64,000 nucleotides of DNA from Pedobacter panaciterrae (GTDB lineage: Bacteria; Bacteroidota; Bacteroidia; Sphingobacteriales; Sphingobacteriaceae). The notes below the pieces were generated by a model. It worked only from the letters and a program-made list of their open reading frames with translations. It did not search any database and was not told the DNA's origin. Positions within the stretch are counted from its first letter, which is position 1, and the number at the start of each line of letters is the position of its first letter. This document shows positions 1 through 7,103 of this stretch, in pieces. The translations under genes were made by a program, and so were the position numbers. The stretch lies in NCBI RefSeq assembly GCF_013204795.1, contig NZ_JABMKW010000002.1, positions 62,001 through 126,000 of the forward strand. The letters run 5' to 3'.

Positions 1-1309
1 CTATTTTATAAGCATTAAGCTTTATTTGATCAAAAACAGCTCTTATAGATCGTTCTTCGTTATCAAGAGAGAACTGAAGGTTAACGTGAGATTTAACCCA
101 CTCGTTCTTTAGCGCTTCTGGTTCATTAAATAAATTCCTGTGACTAATCCCCAATACTTCCATTCTGGTTTCGCTTCTTTTGTCGATAAGCATAGCTGAA
201 TTACGCAGTATCAATACAGGGAAATCTATTTTATAATGGTCAAAGTTTGCTTTTAATTGCAGCCAGTAAGTAACTTCCGCCCCACCGCCAATGTAGGCTA
301 TATTAGGTAGAATCACTTCCTGGTAAACAGGTCTCATTATCACATTAGGGCTAAATCTTTCGGGGTATGAATTTATTTCTTCTTGCAATTCCTCTTTAGT
401 AAAATCAATAGAAGAGTTCATCACTTTGTAACGACCTTTTTCTTCAATAATACGTTCCCTTAAACCATCAATCATATAAAAGAAATTGATCTCTCTTGGG
501 TTAACCTGAGCTTTGTAACCGAGGGTTTCTAACTTAGCATTGGTTTTGCTGATATGCTTAAAGCTATTTTCTTCGGTAATATCTTTATAGATAATCTCAG
601 CAAACTCGCTTTTAAGATTATGGTCATCGGCATCTACGCAAACCAGACCATACTTGCCAAAAAGAGCATCTACCAGTTCACGGGTAGCGTCACCTAACTT
701 TTTGTTTTTAGTATAAGCATGATCAACTATCTTAGAAAACTTAATACCATTTTCGCTTATCCCAAGATATCCTTTATAAGCAGCAAGAGCTTCTGCGATG
801 TCAGAGGTGTCTAGTCTTCCTGTAGCGCCGGCAGCTTTTTTATTCCAGGTAATCATTTTGTCCTCAACCTTAACATGATTGATCTCTTCAAAATCATGAT
901 CTTCTGTGGCCATCCAATAAACGGGAACAAAATTGTAATCAGGAAATTGTTGTTTTAAATCACTGGCAAGGTTTATTGCCGTTACTATCTTGTAGATAAA
1001 ATATAGAGGTCCGGTAAATATATTTAGCTGATGGCCTGTCGTAACAGTAAAAGTTTTCTTATCGGCTAACAGCTCAATGTTGGCTTTTACTAATGACGAA
1101 ACATGAATTGATGAATATTGTTTTTGTAAAGTGCTAACCAGAATAGCTCTGTCGGCACTAAAATTTCGTTCAGCAATAGCCTTAGTAAAGCCAGTAAAAT
1201 CCGGTTCATACTTGTAAAAAGGGCTCAGCTTCTCATTTTTTCCGATGTAGTCTAGTACGGTGGAAGAGAACGCATTAGTTTCCTGATAAGAGATGTATTT
1301 AGCTTGCAT
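1..1309 (-). CDS. bshC: BshC, putative cysteine-adding enzyme of bacillithiol synthesis (3' end outside window)
   Basis: Translating the minus strand from the ATG at 1309 gives 436 codons with no stop before the window edge, so the gene is truncated by the window and not broken. The start reads MQAKYISYQETNAF. Internal segments such as TVTTGHQLNIFTGPLYFIYK and PVYWMATEDHDFEEINHV are hallmarks of the BshC family, which usually runs to about 530 residues. BshC adds cysteine to GlcN-malate in the last step of bacillithiol synthesis in the cytoplasm. It lies 46 bp downstream of rimO on the same strand with no clear terminator between, so co-transcription is possible. Family call is firm; nothing can be said about the C-terminus. 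Confidence 0.9.
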   Translation of the reverse strand, partial: MQAKYISYQETNAFSSTVLDYIGKNEKLSPFYKYEPDFTGFTKAIAERNFSADRAILVSTLQKQYSSIHVSSLVKANIELLADKKTFTVTTGHQLNIFTGPLYFIYKIVTAINLASDLKQQFPDYNFVPVYWMATEDHDFEEINHVKVEDKMITWNKKAAGATGRLDTSDIAEALAAYKGYLGISENGIKFSKIVDHAYTKNKKLGDATRELVDALFGKYGLVCVDADDHNLKSEFAEIIYKDITEENSFKHISKTNAKLETLGYKAQVNPREINFFYMIDGLRERIIEEKGRYKVMNSSIDFTKEELQEEINSYPERFSPNVIMRPVYQEVILPNIAYIGGGAEVTYWLQLKANFDHYKIDFPVLILRNSAMLIDKRSETRMEVLGISHRNLFNEPEALKNEWVKSHVNLQFSLDNEERSIRAVFDQIKLNAYKI

Positions 1310-1355
1310 TGCCACGAATTTAAGCTAATAAACTATAAATCTAAATATGAAGCCT

Positions 1356-2690
1356 TTATTTTACAATCTGTCCATATAGATCGAAATCCTCAGCACGATC
1401 AATCTTAACATTTACAAAGGTTCCATTGGCTGCATAACCTGTTGCAGCATCAATTAAAACTTCGTTGTCAACCTCCGGAGAGTCAAATTCAGTACGGCCA
1501 ATAAAGAAATCACCTTCTTTTCTGTCAACCAAAACTTTATAGGTTTTACCTACTTTATCCTGGTTTATGTCAAAAGAAATACCTTGTTGTAATTCCATAA
1601 TCGCATCCACACGTGCTTGTTTTACTTCTTCAGGAACATCATCAACTAGATTATGTGCATGGGTTTTTTCCTCATGCGAATAAGTGAAACATCCTAATCT
1701 GTCGAAACGGGTTTCTTCTACCCAGCTAAGCATTTCTTCAAAATCCTGCTCAGTTTCTCCTGGGTATCCACAAATTAAAGTAGTACGCATAGCGATGTTC
1801 GGTACTTTATCTCTAATCTGATTCACAATGTCGATGGTTTTTTGCTTGGTAATACCACGGCGCATAGATTTTAGCATGTTATCTGTGATGTGCTGCAGAG
1901 GCATGTCTAAATATTTGCAAATATTCTCGCGCTCATTCATGGCATCAAGAATTTCCATAGGGAAGCCAGAAGGGTAGGCGTATTGCAACCTGATCCACTC
2001 AATTCCTTTCACGTCAGATAGTCTGCGCAATAACTCATCAAGGTTACGTTTTCCATAAATGTCAAGGCCATAATAGGTAAGGTCTTGTGCAATTAGAATA
2101 AGTTCCTTGGTTCCGTTGGCAGCTAATATCTTAGCTTCATTCACCAATTCTTCCATATCACGGGATACGTGTTTACCACGCATCAGCGGAATGGCACAGA
2201 AAGAGCAAGGTCTGTTACAGCCTTCTGCAATCTTAAAATAAGCGTAATGAGAAGGAGTAGTTAACAGGCGTTCGCCTATTAGCTCATGCTTATAATTTGC
2301 ACCTAAGGAGTGCAGTAAGTTATTTAAATCGTTGGTGCCAAAGTAGGCATCAACGTTAGTAATTTCAGCCTCTAATTCAGGTTTGTAACGCTCAGATAAG
2401 CATCCGGTCACAATTACTTTACCAACTTTTCCTTCATCTTTTAGCTGGCTGTATTGTAATATGGTGTCTATGGATTCTTGCTTTGCATTATCTATAAAAC
2501 CACAGGTATTGATTACCACAATATCATTTTTGCCAATCTGATTAGACTCATGAACAACATCTAAACTGTTTCCGCGCAATTGACCCATTAGAACCTCAGA
2601 ATCGTAAGTGTTTTTGGAGCAGCCCAGTGTAATTACGTTGATCTTTGGTTTTTTAACGGGGATTATTTTTGTGGAAGTTTTTGTATTCAT
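1356..2690 (-). CDS. rimO: RimO, ribosomal protein S12 methylthiotransferase
   Basis: This 444-residue radical-SAM protein methylthiolates the conserved aspartate of ribosomal protein S12. The N-terminal UPF0004 domain starts with LGCSKNTYDSEVLMGQL and has three conserved cysteines (in GCSKN, NTCGF and GCLSERY) for one Fe-S cluster. The radical-SAM cluster motif CNRPCSFC lies near residue 160. A TRAM domain occupies about the last 65 residues. The CSKN.YDSE signature separates RimO from the tRNA-modifying MiaB. Length is normal. It sits downstream of ftsY, separated by a 128-bp gap that contains a hairpin. Confidence 0.95.
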   Translation of the reverse strand: MNTKTSTKIIPVKKPKINVITLGCSKNTYDSEVLMGQLRGNSLDVVHESNQIGKNDIVVINTCGFIDNAKQESIDTILQYSQLKDEGKVGKVIVTGCLSERYKPELEAEITNVDAYFGTNDLNNLLHSLGANYKHELIGERLLTTPSHYAYFKIAEGCNRPCSFCAIPLMRGKHVSRDMEELVNEAKILAANGTKELILIAQDLTYYGLDIYGKRNLDELLRRLSDVKGIEWIRLQYAYPSGFPMEILDAMNERENICKYLDMPLQHITDNMLKSMRRGITKQKTIDIVNQIRDKVPNIAMRTTLICGYPGETEQDFEEMLSWVEETRFDRLGCFTYSHEEKTHAHNLVDDVPEEVKQARVDAIMELQQGISFDINQDKVGKTYKVLVDRKEGDFFIGRTEFDSPEVDNEVLIDAATGYAANGTFVNVKIDRAEDFDLYGQIVK

Positions 2691-2783
2691 GTTTTGTAAG
2701 TCAGTATATTTTTTTATTTTATTTTATGCTTGTTTGTACGTCAGCCATCCAAGAATAGTAACTAATGATGTTTTTAAACGCTT

Positions 2784-2811
2784 CGTCATCTCGACGATAG
2801 GAGAGATGACG
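2784..2811. repeat. Hairpin in the ftsY-rimO gap
   Basis: CGTCATCTC (2784-2792) and GAGATGACG (2803-2811) are perfect 9-bp inverted arms around a 10-base loop. On the minus strand the hairpin lies 8 bp after the ftsY stop, but no strong U tract follows, so it is at best a weak terminator. The sequence resembles intergenic hairpins scattered through Bacteroidota genomes; that resemblance is from memory and unverified. Confidence 0.5.
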
Positions 2812-2818
2812 GAGTGTG

Positions 2819-3781
2819 CTATTTAAACAAGCTATCAACAAATGCTTTTTTATCAAACAATTGCAGGTCGTTCATGCTTTCGCCAACGCCTATGTATTTT
2901 ACGGGTATTTTAAATTGATCTGAGATTCCGATAACAACGCCACCTTTAGCAGTGCCGTCAAGTTTAGTAATAGCTAAGGCATTTACATCGGTTGCTTCAG
3001 TAAATTGCTTGCACTGTTCAAAAGCATTTTGTCCTGTAGATCCGTCAAGTACCAATAATATTTCGTGCGGTGCTCCAGGGACTACCTTTTGCATCACATT
3101 TTTAATTTTACCAAGTTCGTTCATTAAACCAACCTTGTTGTGCAAACGTCCGGCAGTATCAATAATTACAACATCTTCGCCATTAGCAACGGCCGACTGC
3201 AATGTGTCGAAAGCTACAGAAGCAGGATCAGATCCCATTGCCTGTGCTACCACACGAACGCCCACACGCTCACCCCAAAGTTTAATCTGCTCAACCGCTG
3301 CGGCTCTAAAAGTATCGGCAGCACCTAAAACAACTTTAAGATTTTCTGCTTTAAGTTTATGTGCCAGTTTCCCTATTGTTGTGGTTTTGCCCACGCCATT
3401 TACACCAACTACCATAATAACGTATGGCTTGTGGTTACCGTATTCAAAACTTCTGAAATCGTTGCTGTTATTTTCTGCAAGTAACAGTTGAATTTCATCA
3501 CGCAGCAGATTGTTTAGTTCGGAGGTAGATAAGTATTTGTCCTTTGCTACACGTTTCTGTATGCGATCGATAATCTTTAATGTGGTGGTTACACCAACAT
3601 CAGAGGTTACCAGAACTTCTTCGAGGTTATCCAGTACATCATCATCCACTGTAGATTTACCAGCTACAGCTTTAGTGATCTTACTTAAAAAGCCCTCTTT
3701 AGTTTTCTCTAATCCCTTGTCGAGAGCTTCCTGCGCTTCAGGCGCGGTCTCTTTTTTCTTAAAAAAATCAAATAAACCCAT
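2819..3781 (-). CDS. ftsY: FtsY, signal recognition particle receptor GTPase
   Basis: This 320-residue SRP-type GTPase docks ribosome-nascent chain-SRP complexes at the membrane. Visible motifs are the P loop GVNGVGKTTTIGKLA near residue 127, AADTFRAAAVEQ, DTAGRLHNK and TKLDGTAKGG. The acidic A domain of the E. coli protein is missing: the chain begins MGLFDFFKKKE and goes directly into the NG core, as usual in Bacteroidota. A minus-strand terminator separates it from the upstream ribosomal gene group, so it is probably transcribed partly on its own or by readthrough. Confidence 0.96.
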   Translation of the reverse strand: MGLFDFFKKKETAPEAQEALDKGLEKTKEGFLSKITKAVAGKSTVDDDVLDNLEEVLVTSDVGVTTTLKIIDRIQKRVAKDKYLSTSELNNLLRDEIQLLLAENNSNDFRSFEYGNHKPYVIMVVGVNGVGKTTTIGKLAHKLKAENLKVVLGAADTFRAAAVEQIKLWGERVGVRVVAQAMGSDPASVAFDTLQSAVANGEDVVIIDTAGRLHNKVGLMNELGKIKNVMQKVVPGAPHEILLVLDGSTGQNAFEQCKQFTEATDVNALAITKLDGTAKGGVVIGISDQFKIPVKYIGVGESMNDLQLFDKKAFVDSLFK

Positions 3782-3796
3782 AAGAATGTATAGAAA

Positions 3797-3833
3797 AACA
3801 AAAAAAGCCCTCCCAGAATAAAGGGACGGCTTT
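3797..3833 (-). terminator. Rho-independent terminator after the rpmB-rpmG-DUF4295 group
   Basis: Read on the minus strand, an 11-bp stem with one mismatch (arms 3823-3833 and 3804-3814, loop of 8 bases) is followed by a run of seven T. It lies just after the DUF4295 stop and before ftsY. Confidence 0.8.
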
Positions 3834-3853
3834 AATATTATAAAATATTAAAA

Positions 3854-4015
3854 TTATTTTTTAGATGCAGAAATAGCATCTTGAACGTGATCGTTGTGAA
3901 CAATAACTTCTTTGAAAGAATAAGCACCAGATTTTGGCGACTTAGTCATTGTAATAACTTTCGAATATTCCTTTCCTTTACCCGTTTTCAGGGTTGCAAC
4001 TACCTTTTTTGCCAT
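3854..4015 (-). CDS. DUF4295 family small basic protein
   Basis: A 53-residue reading frame from the ATG at 4015 to TAA at 3854, found by translating the gap between rpmG and ftsY. It begins MAKKVVATLKTGKGKEYSKV and ends AISASKK. It is lysine-rich and matches the DUF4295 family, which in Bacteroidota is typically encoded beside rpmG. A ribosome-associated role is plausible from that context but unproven. It is 38 bp downstream of rpmG and is followed by a terminator, so it closes the ribosomal operon. Confidence 0.85.
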   Translation of the reverse strand: MAKKVVATLKTGKGKEYSKVITMTKSPKSGAYSFKEVIVHNDHVQDAISASKK

Positions 4016-4053
4016 GATCTAAATAGATTGTATTTAGTTAAATACTAAATGTA

Positions 4054-4236
4054 TTACTTAATTTCTTTGTGTACAGTTACTTTTCTCAACACTGGATTGA
4101 ATTTTTTCAACTCTAATCTCTCAGTAGTGTTTTTACGGTTTTTAGTAGTGATATATCTAGAAGCACCAGGCATGCCGCTTGCTCTATGTTCTGTACACTC
4201 TAGAATAACTTGTACTCTGTTACCTTTTTTTGCCAT
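4054..4236 (-). CDS. rpmG: Large-subunit ribosomal protein L33 (bL33)
   Basis: Sixty residues starting [20 protein letters not shown], with the family segment [20 protein letters not shown]. Only one of the possible zinc-binding cysteines is present, so this is a zinc-free (C-minus) type of L33. It is the middle gene of rpmB-rpmG-DUF4295, 40 bp after rpmB. Confidence 0.96.
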   Translation of the reverse strand: MAKKGNRVQVILECTEHRASGMPGASRYITTKNRKNTTERLELKKFNPVLRKVTVHKEIK

Positions 4237-4276
4237 TTTATTAATATTAAGGTTGATTTCACATCAACCAATGTTT

Positions 4277-4510
4277 CTACAAATATCCTTTTTTCATGAA
4301 GCGGTTAATCGCTTCTGTAATACCAATTTTATTGATGGTTTTGATAGCTGAAGTAGATACTTTCAGTGTTATCCAACGATCCTCATCAGGAATATAAAAT
4401 TTCTGAAGTTGTAAGTTGGGATAAAACTTACGCTTGGTTTTAACGTTTGAGTGAGAAACATTAAAACCTGTCATTGCCATTTTTCCGGTTAAATCACAAA
4501 CTCTAGACAT
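4277..4510 (-). CDS. rpmB: Large-subunit ribosomal protein L28 (bL28)
   Basis: A start at 4510 gives 77 residues, [20 protein letters not shown]..., the normal L28 N-terminus and length. The frame is open further upstream to 4564, but that extension is poorly conserved in appearance and would add 18 residues. The segment [20 protein letters not shown] is typical of the family. It is the first gene of the minus-strand ribosomal group. Confidence 0.95.
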   Translation of the reverse strand: MSRVCDLTGKMAMTGFNVSHSNVKTKRKFYPNLQLQKFYIPDEDRWITLKVSTSAIKTINKIGITEAINRFMKKGYL

Positions 4511-4564
4511 GCCTTTAAATATATTGTTAATTGTTCTTCGCTTAATTTTTTTAAGAGTGTGCAA

Positions 4565-4888
4565 ATATCAGTAAAATATTTGTAATCATCAAGTAAGAGT
4601 CAAAAATAATTTCAATTATTATTTATTCATCACAACTACATATATAAAGTAATAACATCGCCAACGCCTCTAACTTACATCGAGCCAACCACCTTCGTAG
4701 TATGTTCCACAAAAAGTGCATTTTTACGAATCTGTTCCGAAGATACCTCGAACAAGTGTGGAACAGGCTCAACGCCAAATCCCTTTCCGAACATGCTTTT
4801 TAGCCACTATAATATTGATCAATAAAATTGTTTTTATAAAGCACAATTTTATCTAAGTTTGGGTTTTAGTTGTTGAAATAAACCAAAT
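4565..4888. other. 324-bp divergent intergenic region, rpmB to acs
   Basis: This is the shared upstream region of rpmB (minus) and acs (plus). It holds a possible acs promoter (see 4828-4861) and a more GC-rich block at about 4675-4800. That block is open on both strands as short frames: 33 residues on plus (4702-4803) and 39 on minus (4675-4794). It also carries an 8-bp inverted pair, GTTCCACA at 4704-4711 and TGTGGAAC at 4757-4764. The block may be a dispersed intergenic repeat; I see no clear RNA gene. Confidence 0.5.
4828..4861 (+). promoter_or_regulatory. Possible acs promoter
   Basis: TAAGTTTG at 4854-4861 matches the Bacteroidota -7 consensus TAnnTTTG exactly and lies 27 bp before the acs ATG. 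TTG at 4828-4830 could be the -33 element, but the 23-base spacer is at the long end, so this is tentative. Confidence 0.4.
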
Positions 4889-6781
4889 ATGCAAATTAAT
4901 TCATTTGAAGAATATCAAAAAACTTATCAGTTAAGCGTAGATCAACCTGAGCAATTCTGGGCAGGTATAGCCGATAATTTTCTTTGGAAAAAAAAGTGGG
5001 ATAAAGTACTTTCCTGGAACTTTTCAGAGCCTAATATCAAATGGTTCGAAGGTGCCAAACTGAACATTACCGAAAACTGTCTTGATCGCCACCTGGCTGA
5101 AAATGGCGATAAACCTGCCATTATCTGGGAGCCAAATGATCCACAAAAAGACAGCATTACTTTAAGTTATAGAATATTACACGAACAGGTTTGCCGCTTT
5201 GCCAATGTTCTGAAAAAGAACGGTGTACAAAAAGGCGATAGGGTTTGTATTTATATGCCAATGGTTCCGGAACTAGCCGTGGCGGTACTTGCATGTGCAC
5301 GTATTGGCGCTGTGCATTCTGTTGTATTTGGTGGTTTTTCTGCTAAATCTATAGCCGATCGTATTAATGACGCCCAGTGCAGGGTAGTAATTACCGCTGA
5401 TGGTGCATTTAGAGGTAATAAGCAAATTCAATTAAAAGAAGTAATTGACGATGCACTGATTGGTTGCCCAAGTGTTGCAAAAGTTATTGTTTTAACACAT
5501 ACCAGAACTCCTGTTTCTATGTTAAAAGGACGCGATATCTGGTGGGAAGATGAGATAAAATTAGTTGATACCAATTGTCCGGCCGAAGAAATGGATGCCG
5601 AGGATTTGCTGTTTATATTATATACATCCGGCTCTACAGGTAAACCAAAAGGTGTGGTACATACTGTTGGTGGATATATGGTTTATGCCGGATACACATT
5701 TTCTAATGTATTTAACTATCAACCTGATGAAGTGTTCTTCTGCACGGCAGATATTGGTTGGATAACCGGACACTCTTATATTGTTTACGGACCCCTTTCG
5801 CAAGGCGCAACAACGGTAATATTTGAAGGTATTCCAACTTATCCAGATGCGTCAAGAATGTGGCAGGTGGTTGAAAAACATAAAGTAAATATTTTATATA
5901 CTGCCCCAACAGCAATCAGATCTTTAATGAGTTTTGGTCTGCAGCCTATTGAAGGGGTCGACTTAAGCTCTTTAAGGGTTTTAGGATCGGTAGGAGAGCC
6001 TATAAACGAGGAAGCCTGGCATTGGTTTGACGAAAATATAGGCAAGAGCAATTGCCCTATTGTTGACACCTGGTGGCAAACTGAAACTGGTGGTATCATG
6101 ATTTCACCAATCGCCTTTGTAACGCCAACTAAACCTAGTTTTGCAACACTTCCCTTACCTGGTATACAGCCGGTGTTGGTTGATGAGCAGGGCAACGAGA
6201 TTGAAGGTAACGGTGTGAGCGGTAATTTATGTATTAAATTCCCTTGGCCTGGTATGTTGCGTACGACTTACGGAGATCATGAACGTTGTAAACTGACTTA
6301 TTTCTCTACTTACGAGAACATGTATTTTACAGGGGATGGTTGTTTAAGAGACGAAGATGGTTACTATAGAATTACTGGTAGGGTAGATGATGTAATTAAT
6401 GTATCTGGCCATAGAATTGGTACTGCCGAAGTTGAAAACGCAATTAATATGCACGCAGGTGTGGTAGAAAGCGCTGTAGTAGGTTTTCCACATGAGGTAA
6501 AAGGGCAAGGTATTTATGCTTTTGTAATTTTCCCAAATGCACATGGTGATGAAGATCTTACCCGTAAGGATATTCTTCAAACGGTTACCCGTGTTATCGG
6601 GGCTATTGCTAAGCCCGATAAAATACTCTTCGTTTCGGGATTGCCTAAAACAAGATCCGGTAAAATTATGCGCCGTATTTTAAGAAAAATTGCAGAGGGT
6701 GATACTACCAATTTAGGAGACATTACTACGCTTCTGGATCCTGCGGTTGTTGATGAAATTATAGAAAAAGCAAAAAAGTAA
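4889..6781 (+). CDS. acs: Acetyl-CoA synthetase (acetate-CoA ligase, AMP-forming)
   Basis: A 630-residue ANL-superfamily enzyme that converts acetate, ATP and CoA to acetyl-CoA through acetyl-AMP. Motifs include the A3 loop LYTSGSTGKPKG near residue 250, the A5 region DTWWQTETGG, YFTGDGCLRDEDGYYRITGR, and the C-terminal PKTRSGKIMRR, whose lysine is the usual site of regulatory acetylation. Length fits bacterial Acs (about 630-650). It stands alone, with a short CsbD-like gene 67 bp downstream. Confidence 0.95.
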   Translation: MQINSFEEYQKTYQLSVDQPEQFWAGIADNFLWKKKWDKVLSWNFSEPNIKWFEGAKLNITENCLDRHLAENGDKPAIIWEPNDPQKDSITLSYRILHEQVCRFANVLKKNGVQKGDRVCIYMPMVPELAVAVLACARIGAVHSVVFGGFSAKSIADRINDAQCRVVITADGAFRGNKQIQLKEVIDDALIGCPSVAKVIVLTHTRTPVSMLKGRDIWWEDEIKLVDTNCPAEEMDAEDLLFILYTSGSTGKPKGVVHTVGGYMVYAGYTFSNVFNYQPDEVFFCTADIGWITGHSYIVYGPLSQGATTVIFEGIPTYPDASRMWQVVEKHKVNILYTAPTAIRSLMSFGLQPIEGVDLSSLRVLGSVGEPINEEAWHWFDENIGKSNCPIVDTWWQTETGGIMISPIAFVTPTKPSFATLPLPGIQPVLVDEQGNEIEGNGVSGNLCIKFPWPGMLRTTYGDHERCKLTYFSTYENMYFTGDGCLRDEDGYYRITGRVDDVINVSGHRIGTAEVENAINMHAGVVESAVVGFPHEVKGQGIYAFVIFPNAHGDEDLTRKDILQTVTRVIGAIAKPDKILFVSGLPKTRSGKIMRRILRKIAEGDTTNLGDITTLLDPAVVDEIIEKAKK

Positions 6782-6848
6782 CAAACAATTATTCCTTAAG
6801 CTTGTTTATGTAGTGTCTATTTATTGTTAAACAAAATAAGAAACTATC

Positions 6849-7034
6849 ATGGATAAGTTAGAATTAAAAGGAAAATGGAATGAAATTAAGGGTAAAGTGA
6901 AACAAGCGTATGCTGACTTAACCGAGGATGATTTGAAGCATGAAGAGGGGAAAGATGATGAGTTGTTGGGTAAATTGCAGCAAAAAACAGGTAAAACCAG
7001 AGATGAACTGGTAACCTGGATAAAATCATTATAA
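6849..7034 (+). CDS. CsbD-like stress protein
   Basis: Sixty-one residues: [20 protein letters not shown] at the start and a highly charged helical body, the CsbD signature (NxxKGKWNExKGKxKxxxG/A). These are small soluble proteins induced by general stress in other bacteria; the molecular role is not known. The gene ends just before a strong bidirectional terminator. Confidence 0.9.
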   Translation: MDKLELKGKWNEIKGKVKQAYADLTEDDLKHEEGKDDELLGKLQQKTGKTRDELVTWIKSL

Positions 7035-7038
7035 GAAA

Positions 7039-7088
7039 CATAAATAAAAGGGCCTGATCATAATTATGATCAGGCCCTTTTATTTATG
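7039..7088. terminator. Bidirectional terminator, 25-bp perfect palindrome
   Basis: The 50 bases are a perfect inverted repeat centred between 7063 and 7064, with the core AAAAGGGCCTGATCATAATT and its complement. GC-rich arms end in A runs upstream and T runs downstream, so it can terminate the CsbD-like gene from one side and the minus-strand M16 peptidase from the other. Confidence 0.9.
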
Positions 7089-7103
7089 AGGATTTTTTGG
7101 ATT

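Noticed and set aside
2952..3491. Long plus-strand frame opposite ftsY
   Set aside because: FtsY motifs on the minus strand are unambiguous; the plus frame is an antisense shadow with no recognisable domain.
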